Shown: one piece after another, positions 50,779 to 61,637 of the stretch
Layout: every line of letters begins with the position of its first letter
Numbering within the stretch: the first letter of the stretch is position 1
Assembly (NCBI GenBank): GCA_013214355.1
Contig: JABSSL010000092.1
Location: 1-64,000, forward strand
DNA: 64,000 nt
Direction: 5' to 3'
Origin: Saprospiraceae bacterium
GTDB lineage: Bacteria > Bacteroidota > Bacteroidia > Chitinophagales > Saprospiraceae
The notes under the pieces: model-generated
The model's input: the letters and a program-made list of their open reading frames with translations, nothing else
What the model was told of the DNA's origin: nothing
Databases searched by the model: none
Program-made: the position numbers and the translations under genes

Positions 50779-53184
50779 ATGATGACTTACAGAGGTATTG
50801 CATTCCTTGCAATACTGATTTTTTCCATCCCCGCATTTGGGCAACTCACTATGCTTTCCGAGTGGGCTCTAAACTCCACCGAACAAGCTGACCCCAGTGC
50901 AATCGCCAATGTTCAGGCTAGCGACTTCACCAGAGGAAACGGGATCAATAAGATCACCTATTCTTCCTTAGGTGCACGCGCCGACTATTGGCCTACTACT
51001 ACAGAAGCGGGAGTGGTAGACTACTACGAAGTCTGCATTACCCCCGATCCAGGAATCACACTAGAAGTTGACCAACTAGAGTTCGCTGAATCGAGAACGG
51101 AGGATGGCCCAGGTGCTTTCGAAGTGCGCTGGTCAGTCGACGGATTCAACACCAGTGAGCTTATTCTAGGACAAGTAATACCTGATGACACAGATGAAAG
51201 AAAACATACAATTGACAATCTAGATATTGATATTTGTAATGGCAACCAGCTGTGCTTTCGCTTTTACGGCTATCGATCAGAAGCTAATACTGGAGAATGG
51301 AAACTCGGTAGCAACTCGCTGAATATCAAAGGAGAGAAAAAAACAGCTTGCGCCGCTCCAAATACCAATGGTTCTGTCTCTTTTGATTTCATTACCGATA
51401 ATAGTTTGACTGTAAACCTTACCCATGGCAACGGCTCTGGTAGAGTAGTCGTCATGCGTGAGGGCAGCCCGGTTAGTAACTCAAGCGCCCCCTGTAATGG
51501 CTTAAGTTACAACTACAGCAGGACTTTTGGTGCGGGAGATCAGCTTGCGCCAGGAGAATACGTAGTATATGCCGAAACAGGTGCTGCAGGCGGGAGCTCT
51601 AATTTCACCGTTACCGGTCTAGCAGATGGAGCTACCTATCATCTTACTGTTTTTGAATACAATGGTACTTGTTACAAACAGCAAGCTGCCCTGAATGCTA
51701 GTGCTGCCACGACCTGTGATTCTCCTAACTTCGTCAGAAACCTTATCCATAGTGGGACGGATAGTAAAATCAGTTTCATGTGGGACCTCCCTTACTGTTT
51801 CGACGAAGTACTGGTAGTTGCTGGATTCAATACGATCACCGGTTTCCCCACAGGAGATGGAACACAGTACACTATTGATCCAATTTTTGGACAAGGCAAT
51901 GGAGGTTCCGACTTTGGCATAGAAGAATACCCTGTATATCTCGGTTCTGCTGAAAGGTTTGAAACCACCAGTGTTCAGAACAAAAACGATTACCACTTTA
52001 CCTTCTTTGTACGAAAAGGTACCGATTGGATCGAAGCCAAAAGAGTTACTACTCAGCCTGCTCAAGGATGTAGCGATCTCGGGGGAGGAGATAATCTATT
52101 TATCAACGAGATAGAATATGAGACCTACATCTCCAACACCGTGTTTGGTGTCAACTATGATATTGACGAAGGAATCGAGATCGCTGGCCAAGCGGGAATC
52201 AACTTAGAGGCTTATGAGATTCACGTGTACCAAAACCTTGTCAATACCCCCAGAGACGCTGGATTAGAACGAATTATTCCCTTAAGTGGTAAAATTGAGG
52301 ACCAGCAGAATGGAATGGGAGCCATTTGGGTACCAATCCCAGAGATTGGTGACTTAACGGGCTGGGCCATCTACAATAAGGTAACACAAACAATAGTGCA
52401 ATTTTTAAGTGTCAAACGCCCACTTGAAGCCATAGATGGGGTGGCAATGGGTCTCGTTGCAGATCAAACCCTAGGTGAAAACAACATTGGTAATGTTACT
52501 AATGTGTTAGAGGCGGGATTTAGTGGTTTTAGCAAAAGCATGCAATTGCAAGGCAGTGGTGGGTGTCCTGGAGATTTCATCTGGATATCGGAAACGACCC
52601 AGTCGTTAGGAGAGCTAAATACCACCCAGGCTTTTGTGCCACTGCCCATTGAATTGCTGTCTTTCAGTGCTAGAGCTGTGGAAGGCCAAGTTGTGCTGGA
52701 CTGGCAAACGCTCACAGAAATCAACAATGATTACATGGCTGTAGAACGCAGCTCAGATGGGCAGGACTTTGAAGAGGTCGGTATTATTAAAGGCGCTGGC
52801 ACTACTTTCCTACCGCAATCCTACGAGTTATGGGATAGCAAACCATATAAAGGCATCAATTACTACCGACTACGACAGGTAGATTTTGATGGCACTACTA
52901 CTTACTCCAAGATGGTAAGTGTAGTATTCGAAGGACAAGGCTGGGGTGTGCAGGTGTTTCCCTCCTTAACACCAGATTTTGTCAATATCCGATTGGATCA
53001 AGCCGTCGACCAGATCGGCGAAATCCGGGTATTCGATCTCAATGGAACCTTGCGGCATCGTCAAGTCCTTGAGAAAGGAAGTCTTGGAGTAGGCTTAAAC
53101 CTCTCACACTTGAACGCTGGACAATTCATTATTCAAATTGAAAGACACGTTGGGACCACAACGCATCGTATCGTAAAGATGTGA
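50779..53184 (+). CDS. Secreted protein with T9SS type A C-terminal sorting domain
   Basis: 801 residues from ATG 50779 (the open frame extends to 50647, but the signal peptide TYRGIAFLAILIFSIPAFGQ begins here). The first about 180 residues are a jelly-roll-like domain with EVCITPDPGITLEVDQLEFAE, a pattern common in Bacteroidota cell-surface proteins. Fibronectin-like modules follow. The last 180 residues contain LPIELLSFSARAVEGQVVLDWQT, ERSSDGQDFEEVG, YYRLRQVDFDGTTTYSKM and the sorting domain (VQVFPSLTPDFVNIRLD, GEIRVFDLNG, HRIVKM), which targets it to the type IX machinery and cell surface. Function beyond surface display is unknown. Confidence 0.88.
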   Translation: MMTYRGIAFLAILIFSIPAFGQLTMLSEWALNSTEQADPSAIANVQASDFTRGNGINKITYSSLGARADYWPTTTEAGVVDYYEVCITPDPGITLEVDQLEFAESRTEDGPGAFEVRWSVDGFNTSELILGQVIPDDTDERKHTIDNLDIDICNGNQLCFRFYGYRSEANTGEWKLGSNSLNIKGEKKTACAAPNTNGSVSFDFITDNSLTVNLTHGNGSGRVVVMREGSPVSNSSAPCNGLSYNYSRTFGAGDQLAPGEYVVYAETGAAGGSSNFTVTGLADGATYHLTVFEYNGTCYKQQAALNASAATTCDSPNFVRNLIHSGTDSKISFMWDLPYCFDEVLVVAGFNTITGFPTGDGTQYTIDPIFGQGNGGSDFGIEEYPVYLGSAERFETTSVQNKNDYHFTFFVRKGTDWIEAKRVTTQPAQGCSDLGGGDNLFINEIEYETYISNTVFGVNYDIDEGIEIAGQAGINLEAYEIHVYQNLVNTPRDAGLERIIPLSGKIEDQQNGMGAIWVPIPEIGDLTGWAIYNKVTQTIVQFLSVKRPLEAIDGVAMGLVADQTLGENNIGNVTNVLEAGFSGFSKSMQLQGSGGCPGDFIWISETTQSLGELNTTQAFVPLPIELLSFSARAVEGQVVLDWQTLTEINNDYMAVERSSDGQDFEEVGIIKGAGTTFLPQSYELWDSKPYKGINYYRLRQVDFDGTTTYSKMVSVVFEGQGWGVQVFPSLTPDFVNIRLDQAVDQIGEIRVFDLNGTLRHRQVLEKGSLGVGLNLSHLNAGQFIIQIERHVGTTTHRIVKM

Positions 53185-53215
53185 TGACAGGTCTAAAGCG
53201 ATAGATACGATAAGT

Positions 53216-53247
53216 AGGAGGTTGATGGCAACATCACCTCCTTTTTT
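53216..53247 (+). terminator. Intrinsic terminator after the T9SS cargo gene
   Basis: AGGAGGTTGAT (53216-53226) pairs with ATCACCTCCT (53233-53242) with one bulged T around GGCAAC; six T follow. It stands between this gene and the convergent PycTM gene. Confidence 0.8.
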
Positions 53248-53279
53248 ATTTCCTATCTATTGAGCGTGGTGCACACTAC

Positions 53280-53849
53280 TTACAAAAGCCACAATATTAA
53301 ACCGGTGGAAGCCAAACTCAGGAAAAGGCCCGTGATAAAGATGCTAAATGCAATACGGATGTAGTTCATCTTATGTGCTAAGCGACGTCCAACATAATAC
53401 AAATCCTCTGCCAAGTGGCCACGCACATGCTCAGGTTCAGAGGCCGTCTCCTTAATATAGCTAAAAAACTCCTGCGGTTCCATCCGATAGAAGTTACCAA
53501 AAAAGAAAGGGCTGAAACGTCCATCTTTACTGGCATTATCCCGGAAATTCTTCAGATTGGAGGGCTTCAGTACAATGGTGCAGATATAGATGGTCACAAA
53601 ACAAGTCAATGACAGTATAATCAGTGGGATATACAGCTGCTCCTCCAGTATCACCTGCGTATGTGCCACCACTAAGGGCAGCAAGAAGGTGATCATCAGT
53701 GCGTTTAAGCTAAGCAGTACATTAGCCTTATTATCAGCAATATGTGTCAATTCAATATTATTCCGTTGCGTAGTACGGATGATATTAACGACCTCCTTCG
53801 GCAATTGCTTTTTCTTCGTCTTTGGTTTCTGTTCTTCTAATAGTAACAT
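53280..53849 (-). CDS. Stand-alone Pycsar effector transmembrane protein (PycTM/DUF5706)
   Basis: 189 residues from ATG 53849 (53852 would be TTG). After a Lys/Pro-rich start (PKTKKKQLPKEV) comes the PycTM domain: ELTHIADNKANVLLSLNALMI, two membrane segments (about 48-68 and 77-98), FFFGNFYRMEPQEFFSYIKE, LAEDLYYVGRRLAHKMNYI and a C-terminal membrane segment. It shares IADNKAN, FFGNFY and DLYY(V/L)G with the HD-PycTM protein at 33.9 kb. Pycsar effectors respond to cUMP or cCMP made by a PycC cyclase after phage infection. No cyclase is seen here, and the neighbour genes (ald, tsaE) are housekeeping. Confidence 0.88.
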   Translation of the reverse strand: MLLLEEQKPKTKKKQLPKEVVNIIRTTQRNNIELTHIADNKANVLLSLNALMITFLLPLVVAHTQVILEEQLYIPLIILSLTCFVTIYICTIVLKPSNLKNFRDNASKDGRFSPFFFGNFYRMEPQEFFSYIKETASEPEHVRGHLAEDLYYVGRRLAHKMNYIRIAFSIFITGLFLSLASTGLILWLL

Positions 53850-53894
53850 CAAATGATATTTATGCCCACCGGATTACATTCCCGGAAAAGGCTG

Positions 53895-53902
53895 CAAAAG
53901 TA
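53895..53902 (-). promoter_or_regulatory. -7 box (TACTTTTG) of the PycTM gene
   Basis: CAAAAGTA on the plus strand is TACTTTTG on the minus strand, 46 bp before the ATG at 53849. It suggests the PycTM gene has its own promoter rather than being read from ald. Confidence 0.5.
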
Positions 53903-53942
53903 ACATTAATAGGGGTTCTTGATAATGAAGAAGGAATTTCGT

Positions 53943-55172
53943 TTATAGGTTAGAGGTGATCAGAAGATCAAGATCGGTAGATTTGATAGCGAATCGACGG
54001 CCTAGATATTCGTTGGTTAAACACCCCTTATAGGTGTAAATACCGTGGCGTAGTCCTAAGTTGGTAAAGAATAAGTGTTCTATATCCGCCGTGCTACTAG
54101 CTTTTAACAAAATAGGTGTCATAATGTTGCTTACTGCGATCGAAGCGGTACGCGAAACTCGCGAAGCGATATTGGGTACGCAGTAATGAATCACATCATG
54201 CTTCACAAAGGTAGGTCTTTTTAAGGAAGTAACCTCAGAAGTGGCAAAACATCCGCCCTGATCAATGCTTACATCGATAATTACAGCTCCGGGCTTCATT
54301 TTCGAAACCATATCCTCACTCACTAAAATCGGAGCCCGACCGGTTTCTGAATGGATGGCACCAATGGCTACTTCCGCAGTGATCAATTCCCGTTCAAGAT
54401 AGACAGGATTCATCGCTGAAGTATATAGGGGGCGGCCTACTTGATTTTGCAGGCGCTTTAACTTGTAGATATTGTCATCAAAAATACGCACCTCTGCTCC
54501 CAATCCAAGCGCCGTTCGCGTAGCATATTCAGCTACAATCCCAGCCCCTAGGATCACTACTTTTGCACTCGGCACCCCAGAAATCCCACCTAATAAAACG
54601 CCTTTCCCTCCACTCGTATTCGCCAATAACTCTGCAGCCGTGAGGATGGCACTGGTACCGGCCATTTCACTCATGATGCGAACAATTGGAAAGGTCTCAA
54701 ATTCATCTTTGATGTACTCCATCGCTAAAGCAATCACTCTTTTTTGCCGTAGTCGATTGATGTAATCTCCCGAAATAATAGGTAACTGTAAAGGAGAGAT
54801 GAGAATTTGGTTGGGATGCATCAACTCTACCTCATCCAAGGTAGGCGGAGCAACTTTGATGATTACTTTGGCTTTATAGACTTGCTCAGGGCTATACGCA
54901 ATTTCCGCCCCCGCTTCCGAAAAATCATGATCAGAGAAATTGGACTTCTCACCCGCACCTGTTTCAATGATAACTCGATGTCCATTAGCCACCAAGGTTG
55001 AGACAGAGGAGGGAACCAAGGCTACTCTATTTTCCTGGATCGTTACTTCCTTTGGAATACCAATAAACAACTTGCTAGAACGTTGTTTTACGGGTAGCAT
55101 TTCCGCCTGCGTGCGGTATTGCCCTTCCGTAAATATTTTGGGTACTGGTATCCTTTTCTCCTTTTCACTCAT
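53943..55172 (-). CDS. ald: Alanine dehydrogenase
   Basis: 409 residues. GIPKEVTIQENRVALVPSSV is the start of the AlaDH/PNT domain, with the ENRVAL pyruvate/lysine loop. GVLLGGISGVPSAKVVILGAGIVAEYA holds the NAD-binding glycine motif and DQGGCFATSEVTS with HYCVPNIASRVSRTAS is the substrate side (Asp and Ser). About 25-30 extra residues precede the first strand (MSEKEKRIPVPKIFTEGQYRTQ), and the C-terminal end is longer than usual. It interconverts L-alanine and pyruvate with NAD+/NADH. It follows tsaE by 3 bp and shares its promoter. Confidence 0.9.
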   Translation of the reverse strand: MSEKEKRIPVPKIFTEGQYRTQAEMLPVKQRSSKLFIGIPKEVTIQENRVALVPSSVSTLVANGHRVIIETGAGEKSNFSDHDFSEAGAEIAYSPEQVYKAKVIIKVAPPTLDEVELMHPNQILISPLQLPIISGDYINRLRQKRVIALAMEYIKDEFETFPIVRIMSEMAGTSAILTAAELLANTSGGKGVLLGGISGVPSAKVVILGAGIVAEYATRTALGLGAEVRIFDDNIYKLKRLQNQVGRPLYTSAMNPVYLERELITAEVAIGAIHSETGRAPILVSEDMVSKMKPGAVIIDVSIDQGGCFATSEVTSLKRPTFVKHDVIHYCVPNIASRVSRTASIAVSNIMTPILLKASSTADIEHLFFTNLGLRHGIYTYKGCLTNEYLGRRFAIKSTDLDLLITSNL

Positions 55173-55175
55173 AGT

Positions 55176-55589
55176 CTACAATAATACAATTTTTCTATGG
55201 GAATTCTCTATCAATTCAATCCTTATGTACAGGGTATCAGCGGGTAACAGATCCTCAATAACTGCAGGCCATTCAATAAAACAATAGCGATCACCGTAAA
55301 GGTATTCCTCTATTCCCATATCAAGGGCCTCTTGCGCATCCTTGAGTCGATATAAATCCAAATGATACACTTCATCCCCATTTGCGGTGGCATAGACGTT
55401 TGCTAGCGCAAAAGTGGGACTCGTCACTTTTTCCTCCACCCCTAGCTGTTGGCAGATCCGTTGGATCAGGCTGGTTTTCCCAGCACCAATTTCACCAGAA
55501 AAGGCCATAATCCGATGATCTCCTGCCTTTTTCAACAATTTTCTTGCAGAATCCTCTAGTTCATCAATTCCCGTAATAATCCACTCCAT
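55176..55589 (-). CDS. tsaE: tRNA threonylcarbamoyladenosine ATPase subunit TsaE
   Basis: 137 residues from ATG 55589 (a GTG at 55598 is possible). GEIGAGKTSLIQRICQQLG is the P-loop; TSPTFALANVY, the HLDLYRL segment with its Asp/Tyr, and FIEWPAV are TsaE hallmarks. It drives the TsaBD step of t6A37 tRNA modification by ATP hydrolysis. It is the first gene of a short unit with ald and has a -7 box (55609-55616) 20 bp before its ATG. Confidence 0.93.
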   Translation of the reverse strand: MEWIITGIDELEDSARKLLKKAGDHRIMAFSGEIGAGKTSLIQRICQQLGVEEKVTSPTFALANVYATANGDEVYHLDLYRLKDAQEALDMGIEEYLYGDRYCFIEWPAVIEDLLPADTLYIRIELIENSHRKIVLL

Positions 55590-55608
55590 TGTTATCACTT
55601 AGTCGGCG

Positions 55609-55616
55609 CAAAAATA
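55609..55616 (-). promoter_or_regulatory. -7 box (TATTTTTG) of the tsaE-ald unit
   Basis: CAAAAATA on the plus strand, exact TAnnTTTG on the minus strand, 20 bp before the tsaE ATG. Confidence 0.55.
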
Positions 55617-55759
55617 GTAATAAAGGATCTTTTCTTGTGTAATAACAACAACTCAAATTTGATTTTGGATGAGTCCGCAAGACAAAGCTTTTTATGAGCC
55701 TCTCGATACCATCGAAAGGCCAAATTCAACGGGGTTTTAAACTATAAAAAGCGGGGTAA

Positions 55760-57760
<2,001 letters not shown>

Positions 57761-57820
57761 AATTTTGTCTTTCTGAAACTCCCTCCTTCGGAAGAGGTTT
57801 CGGAAGGTATTATTCAATAA

Positions 57821-57854
57821 AAAAGGGCAATACAAGATCATGTATTGCCCTTTT
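57821..57854. terminator. Intrinsic terminator after gyrB
   Basis: AAAAGGGCAATACA (57821-57834) pairs perfectly with TGTATTGCCCTTTT (57841-57854) around AGATCA, with T-runs on the plus strand and an A-run before it. It should end gyrB and, from the other side, the convergent lipoprotein gene. Confidence 0.92.
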
Positions 57855-57877
57855 CCTTTCTAAGCGGAATTAAGAAT

Positions 57878-58828
57878 CTAATCTAAGTCCAATTCGGCAC
57901 GCAGCGCCATATCATTTAGGCTATTCTGACTCCAATAGGGCGTCCACAAGCTTTTCTTCCTGGTCGCAATCGAAGTCCTAGCTTGTCGATCAAAAGCAGA
58001 AGGATAGGTATCCTTCCAACCCACAATGGCATGTGGTGAGGCTTTCTCAAATACAATCTCCAGCGTACGATTGTGCACGGGATAGTTGACCGTATACACC
58101 ATTAAAGCCGCTCCTTCAAAATCTTCACCTGTATAGGAAGACATGGTATTTTCCGCCTCCACTAGCTGGGTAGGCCGATGTGCGAGCCTCAGATAGGTGG
58201 AGCTTGGCAACATCTTAAGCTTCCCCGTTGGTAAGGCCTCTGGCTCCATCCGAATACGATTGAACACCTCATCCTCCAACAGGCCTGCTTTGACCTTAGT
58301 TTCTTGATCTCCCTCACTTTCAAAGTAGGAAAACAACTGGCTACGGTAATAGCCCTGGTCATAATTTAGCTGCGAAAATACCTGACCGCACCATTCCGTA
58401 GTGGACTGGGTCACTTTCAAGGTATGAGGGTGTTGCTTCGTTTGTACGGGCGTGAAGGTGGAAGTCATAATATGATAATCATACAATCCAGTAGGAAAAC
58501 TTAACACCCGATTCATCTTCAAAATAGGTATCGAATTAGGATTGGTGTAATTATCATTCTTCACTTGCTTATCCGTTAGAAAATCTTCGGTTACAAAAAC
58601 CATCACAGCCTGTCCCGGGTGTACATCTTGATACCTATTTTGCATTAGCGTATAGCTCGTTATCTCAGCTTTACCTTGGTACCATTGTTGCCCTAAACCA
58701 GCCTGCTCTGTTGATTTATCATTTGGCTGACTAACCAAGGTAGCTGGAACGCCTGCCTCTTGCTCTGTTGACGGAGATTCGCACGCCCAGAAAAGACTTA
58801 AGCTTGCTAAAAAGAATAGAACTCTCAT
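57878..58828 (-). CDS. Conserved Bacteroidota lipoprotein
   Basis: 316 residues from ATG 58828; the frame would open at TTG 58864. RVLFFLASLSLFWAC is a lipoprotein signal (Cys16 from this start). The mature protein opens with WYQGKAEITSYTLMQNRYQDVHPGQAVMVFVTEDFL, then SIPILKMNRVLSFPTGLYDYHIMTSTFTP, and LKVTQSTTEWCGQVFSQL. Relatives in databases are sometimes labelled septum formation inhibitor Maf, but it has no Maf pyrophosphatase motif (no SxxR-x-x-L), so I treat that label as wrong. It seems a beta-rich periplasmic or surface protein. Function unknown. Confidence 0.75.
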   Translation of the reverse strand: MRVLFFLASLSLFWACESPSTEQEAGVPATLVSQPNDKSTEQAGLGQQWYQGKAEITSYTLMQNRYQDVHPGQAVMVFVTEDFLTDKQVKNDNYTNPNSIPILKMNRVLSFPTGLYDYHIMTSTFTPVQTKQHPHTLKVTQSTTEWCGQVFSQLNYDQGYYRSQLFSYFESEGDQETKVKAGLLEDEVFNRIRMEPEALPTGKLKMLPSSTYLRLAHRPTQLVEAENTMSSYTGEDFEGAALMVYTVNYPVHNRTLEIVFEKASPHAIVGWKDTYPSAFDRQARTSIATRKKSLWTPYWSQNSLNDMALRAELDLD

Positions 58829-59047
58829 ATTTTTAGTTTGACTCCCTCCCTTATTCGGTGGCAAGGAAGATTCAGTTTATAAAATATCTCTTTAGATAAA
58901 CCCCATGGCAGCATACAGTAAGATGAAAAGTGACACTAAAGGTAATGGCTAGTGAAGCTCCATATTTCGCTTTAGCTGTCCTCATACATAGGGTTCCTAG
59001 AGGAAACATAAAGTACATGATTTTACCTCATCAAATAATGACAAAAG

Positions 59048-59599
59048 TCATAAGACTGTCCCTACACCGACGATTAAGAAGAGATTATCAATGCCCCAGT
59101 TCGGCCTCTTCAAGCCTGCATTGGAAATATGCCGAAAACGTCCCTTGATATTGAAGCTAGTTCTAGCAGCAGGCAAGTAAAAAGAAAAACCTAGTTCGAA
59201 ATTATCAGAGAAGATAAAACCGCGCGCTTGTAGGCGAGTTTCAAGGGAAATAAAGTGGGGGCCTGAACCAATTGCCGCATTCACCTCAAAGTATCTATTC
59301 AGGTTAACTTGGTAGCGAATGCCCCCATTCAAACCGAATTCGAACTCCAACTCACGCGTCAAAAGGTTATCAGCTCGAGTGAACTGGCCCTCGGCATACA
59401 GACTAAAAGCACCAAAGTGATATAAAGGGGTATTGGCTAAGAGTGTGACAGGATTATAAGCGAAACCTTCCGGGAGCAATTCATCAATAACACTTCTCCC
59501 ATAGTTAAGGCTCATTTGTTGTGGCAGGTCAGCTTGGGCATAGGCTGTGGATCCGAAGTTCCCAAGGACAAGAACCCAGACGAAAAGCAGGCGTCTCAT
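59048..59599 (-). CDS. PagL-like lipid A 3-O-deacylase (acyloxyacyl hydrolase)
   Basis: 183 residues from ATG 59599, signal peptide about 1-22 (AYAQ). The remainder is an 8-strand-type barrel ending in a hydrophobic strand. RFRHISNAGLKRPNWGIDNLFLIVGV fits the PagL motif with its catalytic His-x-Ser and the NAG...PN.G stretch, located in the penultimate strands as in PagL. This enzyme would cut the 3-O acyl chain of lipid A in the outer membrane. The Glu of the triad is not assigned. It is a single gene on the minus strand. Confidence 0.78.
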   Translation of the reverse strand: MRRLLFVWVLVLGNFGSTAYAQADLPQQMSLNYGRSVIDELLPEGFAYNPVTLLANTPLYHFGAFSLYAEGQFTRADNLLTRELEFEFGLNGGIRYQVNLNRYFEVNAAIGSGPHFISLETRLQARGFIFSDNFELGFSFYLPAARTSFNIKGRFRHISNAGLKRPNWGIDNLFLIVGVGTVL

Positions 59600-59784
59600 T
59601 ATCAAGGTGTTTAATAGGTAATCTTACTGGAGAAACCTGTCCGGGAAGCTTTAGTTTGTAGAATAACCGGTCAATTATAGCAACCGTCGTTCTAGCGATA
59701 TATCCGTTTTTTTTCGGAAAAATGTAGGAATAATAATCAACATAGCGCTCCCTTCACCTGTTAGTAATAGCGCTTAGATGGAAG

Positions 59785-60699
59785 TTAGAAAATAGAGAGT
59801 CCCGATTTAGTGGTAAGTGCTTCTAAGGCAGCCATTCCCTGACTGGAATTTCCTTTTGGATTGAGTCTTGGGCTCCAAACAGCCACACTATACGCTCCAG
59901 GATGAACGGCTACTATTCCTCCCCCTACCCCACTCTTTCCAGGTAATCCTACCCGAAAACTAAATTCGCCCGCCTCATCGTAAAATCCACAAGTTTGCAT
60001 AATGGCATTGATTCGTTTAGCCTGACTTTTGTCGATCACTGCTTCCGCACTGCCTAGTAACTGACCATGATTGGCAAAGAGAAGAAACGTTCTGGCCAAG
60101 GTAGCGCAACTCATCTCGATAGAACACTTATGAAAATAGAAGTCCAAAACCTCTTCGACATCGTTCTCGATATTGCCAAAAGATTTCATCAGATTGATCA
60201 AAGCACTATTTCGGAAGCCCCATTGCTTTTCTGAAGCAGCTACTTTTAGGTTAAAATCTATAGTCGAATCTCCAGCCAATCTCCGGACAAAGTCGAGGTA
60301 ATCTTGCTTTGGATTAGACAAATGAGAGACTAGAATATCAGATATGACCAGAGCCCCTGCATTGATCAATGGATTGCGTGGAATACCATTCTCAAACTCT
60401 AGTTGTACTAAGGAATTAAAAGGATCGCCAGAGGGTTCAACATCTACCCGCTTCCAAATTTCATCCCCTTCCTGCAAATGCGCTAGGGTCAAGGACAGCA
60501 CCTTGGAAATACTTTGAATAGAAAATGGCTCAGCGGCATCTCCTAGAGAATAGTCCCCTCCTTGCAGGCAGCAAATATGCATGCCAAATTTATCTGGCGA
60601 AACAGTGGCTAACTCTGGAATGTAGGAAGCCACTTTACCCTCAAATTGTACAGCTTCAAACTCCTGACCAATTTCATCAAGTATCTCTTGGTAATTCAT
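59785..60699 (-). CDS. glsA: Glutaminase
   Basis: 304 residues. FSIQSISKVLSLTLA holds the SxxK nucleophile and base; GDPFNSLVQLEFENGIPRNPLINAGAL is the substrate loop; AASEKQWGFRNSAL and GKSGVGGGIVAVHPG are further hallmarks of the serine-dependent glutaminases. It converts glutamine to glutamate and ammonia (EC 3.5.1.2). A -7 box lies 49 bp before the ATG inside a large inverted repeat, which may make expression depend on DNA shape or a regulator. Confidence 0.95.
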   Translation of the reverse strand: MNYQEILDEIGQEFEAVQFEGKVASYIPELATVSPDKFGMHICCLQGGDYSLGDAAEPFSIQSISKVLSLTLAHLQEGDEIWKRVDVEPSGDPFNSLVQLEFENGIPRNPLINAGALVISDILVSHLSNPKQDYLDFVRRLAGDSTIDFNLKVAASEKQWGFRNSALINLMKSFGNIENDVEEVLDFYFHKCSIEMSCATLARTFLLFANHGQLLGSAEAVIDKSQAKRINAIMQTCGFYDEAGEFSFRVGLPGKSGVGGGIVAVHPGAYSVAVWSPRLNPKGNSSQGMAALEALTTKSGLSIF

Positions 60700-60718
60700 T
60701 CTACAAGTTTACTACCTT

Positions 60719-60821
60719 CTAAGACAAATCTCGTGTTTGGAGACACCCAAAAATAAAACACAACACTCCTTTTGGTCGCTTTTGTCTTTTATTTTGTGAT
60801 TGCCCACGAGATTTGTCTTAG
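60719..60821. repeat. 103-bp region bounded by 17-bp perfect inverted repeats
   Basis: CTAAGACAAATCTCGTG (60719-60735) is reversed exactly at 60805-60821. Inside lie near-inverted AAATAAAAC/GTCTTTTATTTTG words. It separates glsA and the LytTR gene and contains the glsA -7 box. It could be a small palindromic element or a hairpin that ends the LytTR transcript. Confidence 0.7.
60748..60755 (-). promoter_or_regulatory. -7 box (TATTTTTG) of glsA
   Basis: CAAAAATA on the plus strand, exact TAnnTTTG on the minus strand, 49 bp before the glsA ATG, located within the loop of the 17-bp inverted repeat. Confidence 0.45.
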
Positions 60822-60881
60822 CTCATGTTTAAAATTAAGCTTGTGAATAAATAAGTCCTTAGGGTAGTTAATTGTAATAAA

Positions 60882-61637
60882 TTATCGATTCGCCCAGGCC
60901 TTAAAGGCAGAAAGCTTTCGGTTACTAACGATTAGCTCTTCCTCTAGTGCTGGTAATACCTTTACCTTGAGGCGGCCCTTAAAATAAGTCTGTATTTGTT
61001 GAATGGCTTGAATGTGAACAATTACACTACGGGTTATCCGAAAAAAATGCTGTGGATCCAATTGATCCTCCAAAGTATCTAATGCATAGTTGACGGGATA
61101 ACTTTTACCCTCCATAGTCCTTAGCAATACTAAGTTGCCCTGGGCCCAGAAATAGGCAATGGCAGTCACCGGAACTGCCTGCAGCATACTCCCTTGTTTC
61201 ACTAAAAAGCGTGTTCGGTAGGGCGGACTTTGCAATTGCAACTGCCGGGCCAAGGCTTGATAATCAATCAGCGTCGGCATATTCATTTCTTTCCATTTAT
61301 CTAGAGCCTTGCTTAGGTCCGGTAGAGAGATGGGCTTAAGCAAATAATCAACACTATTTACTTTGAAGGCGCGAATGGCATACTCATCGTAGGCGGTAGT
61401 GAATATGATGGGCTTCTTGATCCTAATTTGATCAAAAATGTCGAAACTAATGCCATCGGTCAACTTGATATCCATTAAGAGTAAATCCACTTGTGGCAGC
61501 GCCTCTGATAGCCAGGTCACTGCTTTCTTCACACTCCGCAGAACGGCCAACACCTCAATGCTTGGATCGTATTCCGCTAGCACCAACTGCATATTCTGGG
61601 CAGCCACCAATTCATCCTCTATGATCACTACTTTCAT
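60882..61637 (-). CDS. LytTR family response regulator
   Basis: 251 residues. Receiver: IIEDELVAAQ, phospho-acceptor Asp56 in LLMDIKLTDG, Lys in VDYLLKPISLP. LytTR part (about 150-251): AIAYFWAQGNLVLLRT and PQHFFRITRSVIVHI. It forms a pair with the kinase upstream (gap 170 bp). It differs from the regulator at 18.8 kb, so the window has two LytTR systems. Confidence 0.92.
   Translation of the reverse strand: MKVVIIEDELVAAQNMQLVLAEYDPSIEVLAVLRSVKKAVTWLSEALPQVDLLLMDIKLTDGISFDIFDQIRIKKPIIFTTAYDEYAIRAFKVNSVDYLLKPISLPDLSKALDKWKEMNMPTLIDYQALARQLQLQSPPYRTRFLVKQGSMLQAVPVTAIAYFWAQGNLVLLRTMEGKSYPVNYALDTLEDQLDPQHFFRITRSVIVHIQAIQQIQTYFKGRLKVKVLPALEEELIVSNRKLSAFKAWANR

Noticed and set aside
57878-58828. 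Septum formation inhibitor Maf
   Set aside because: The label is common for this lipoprotein family but no Maf pyrophosphatase motif is present and the protein has a lipoprotein signal.
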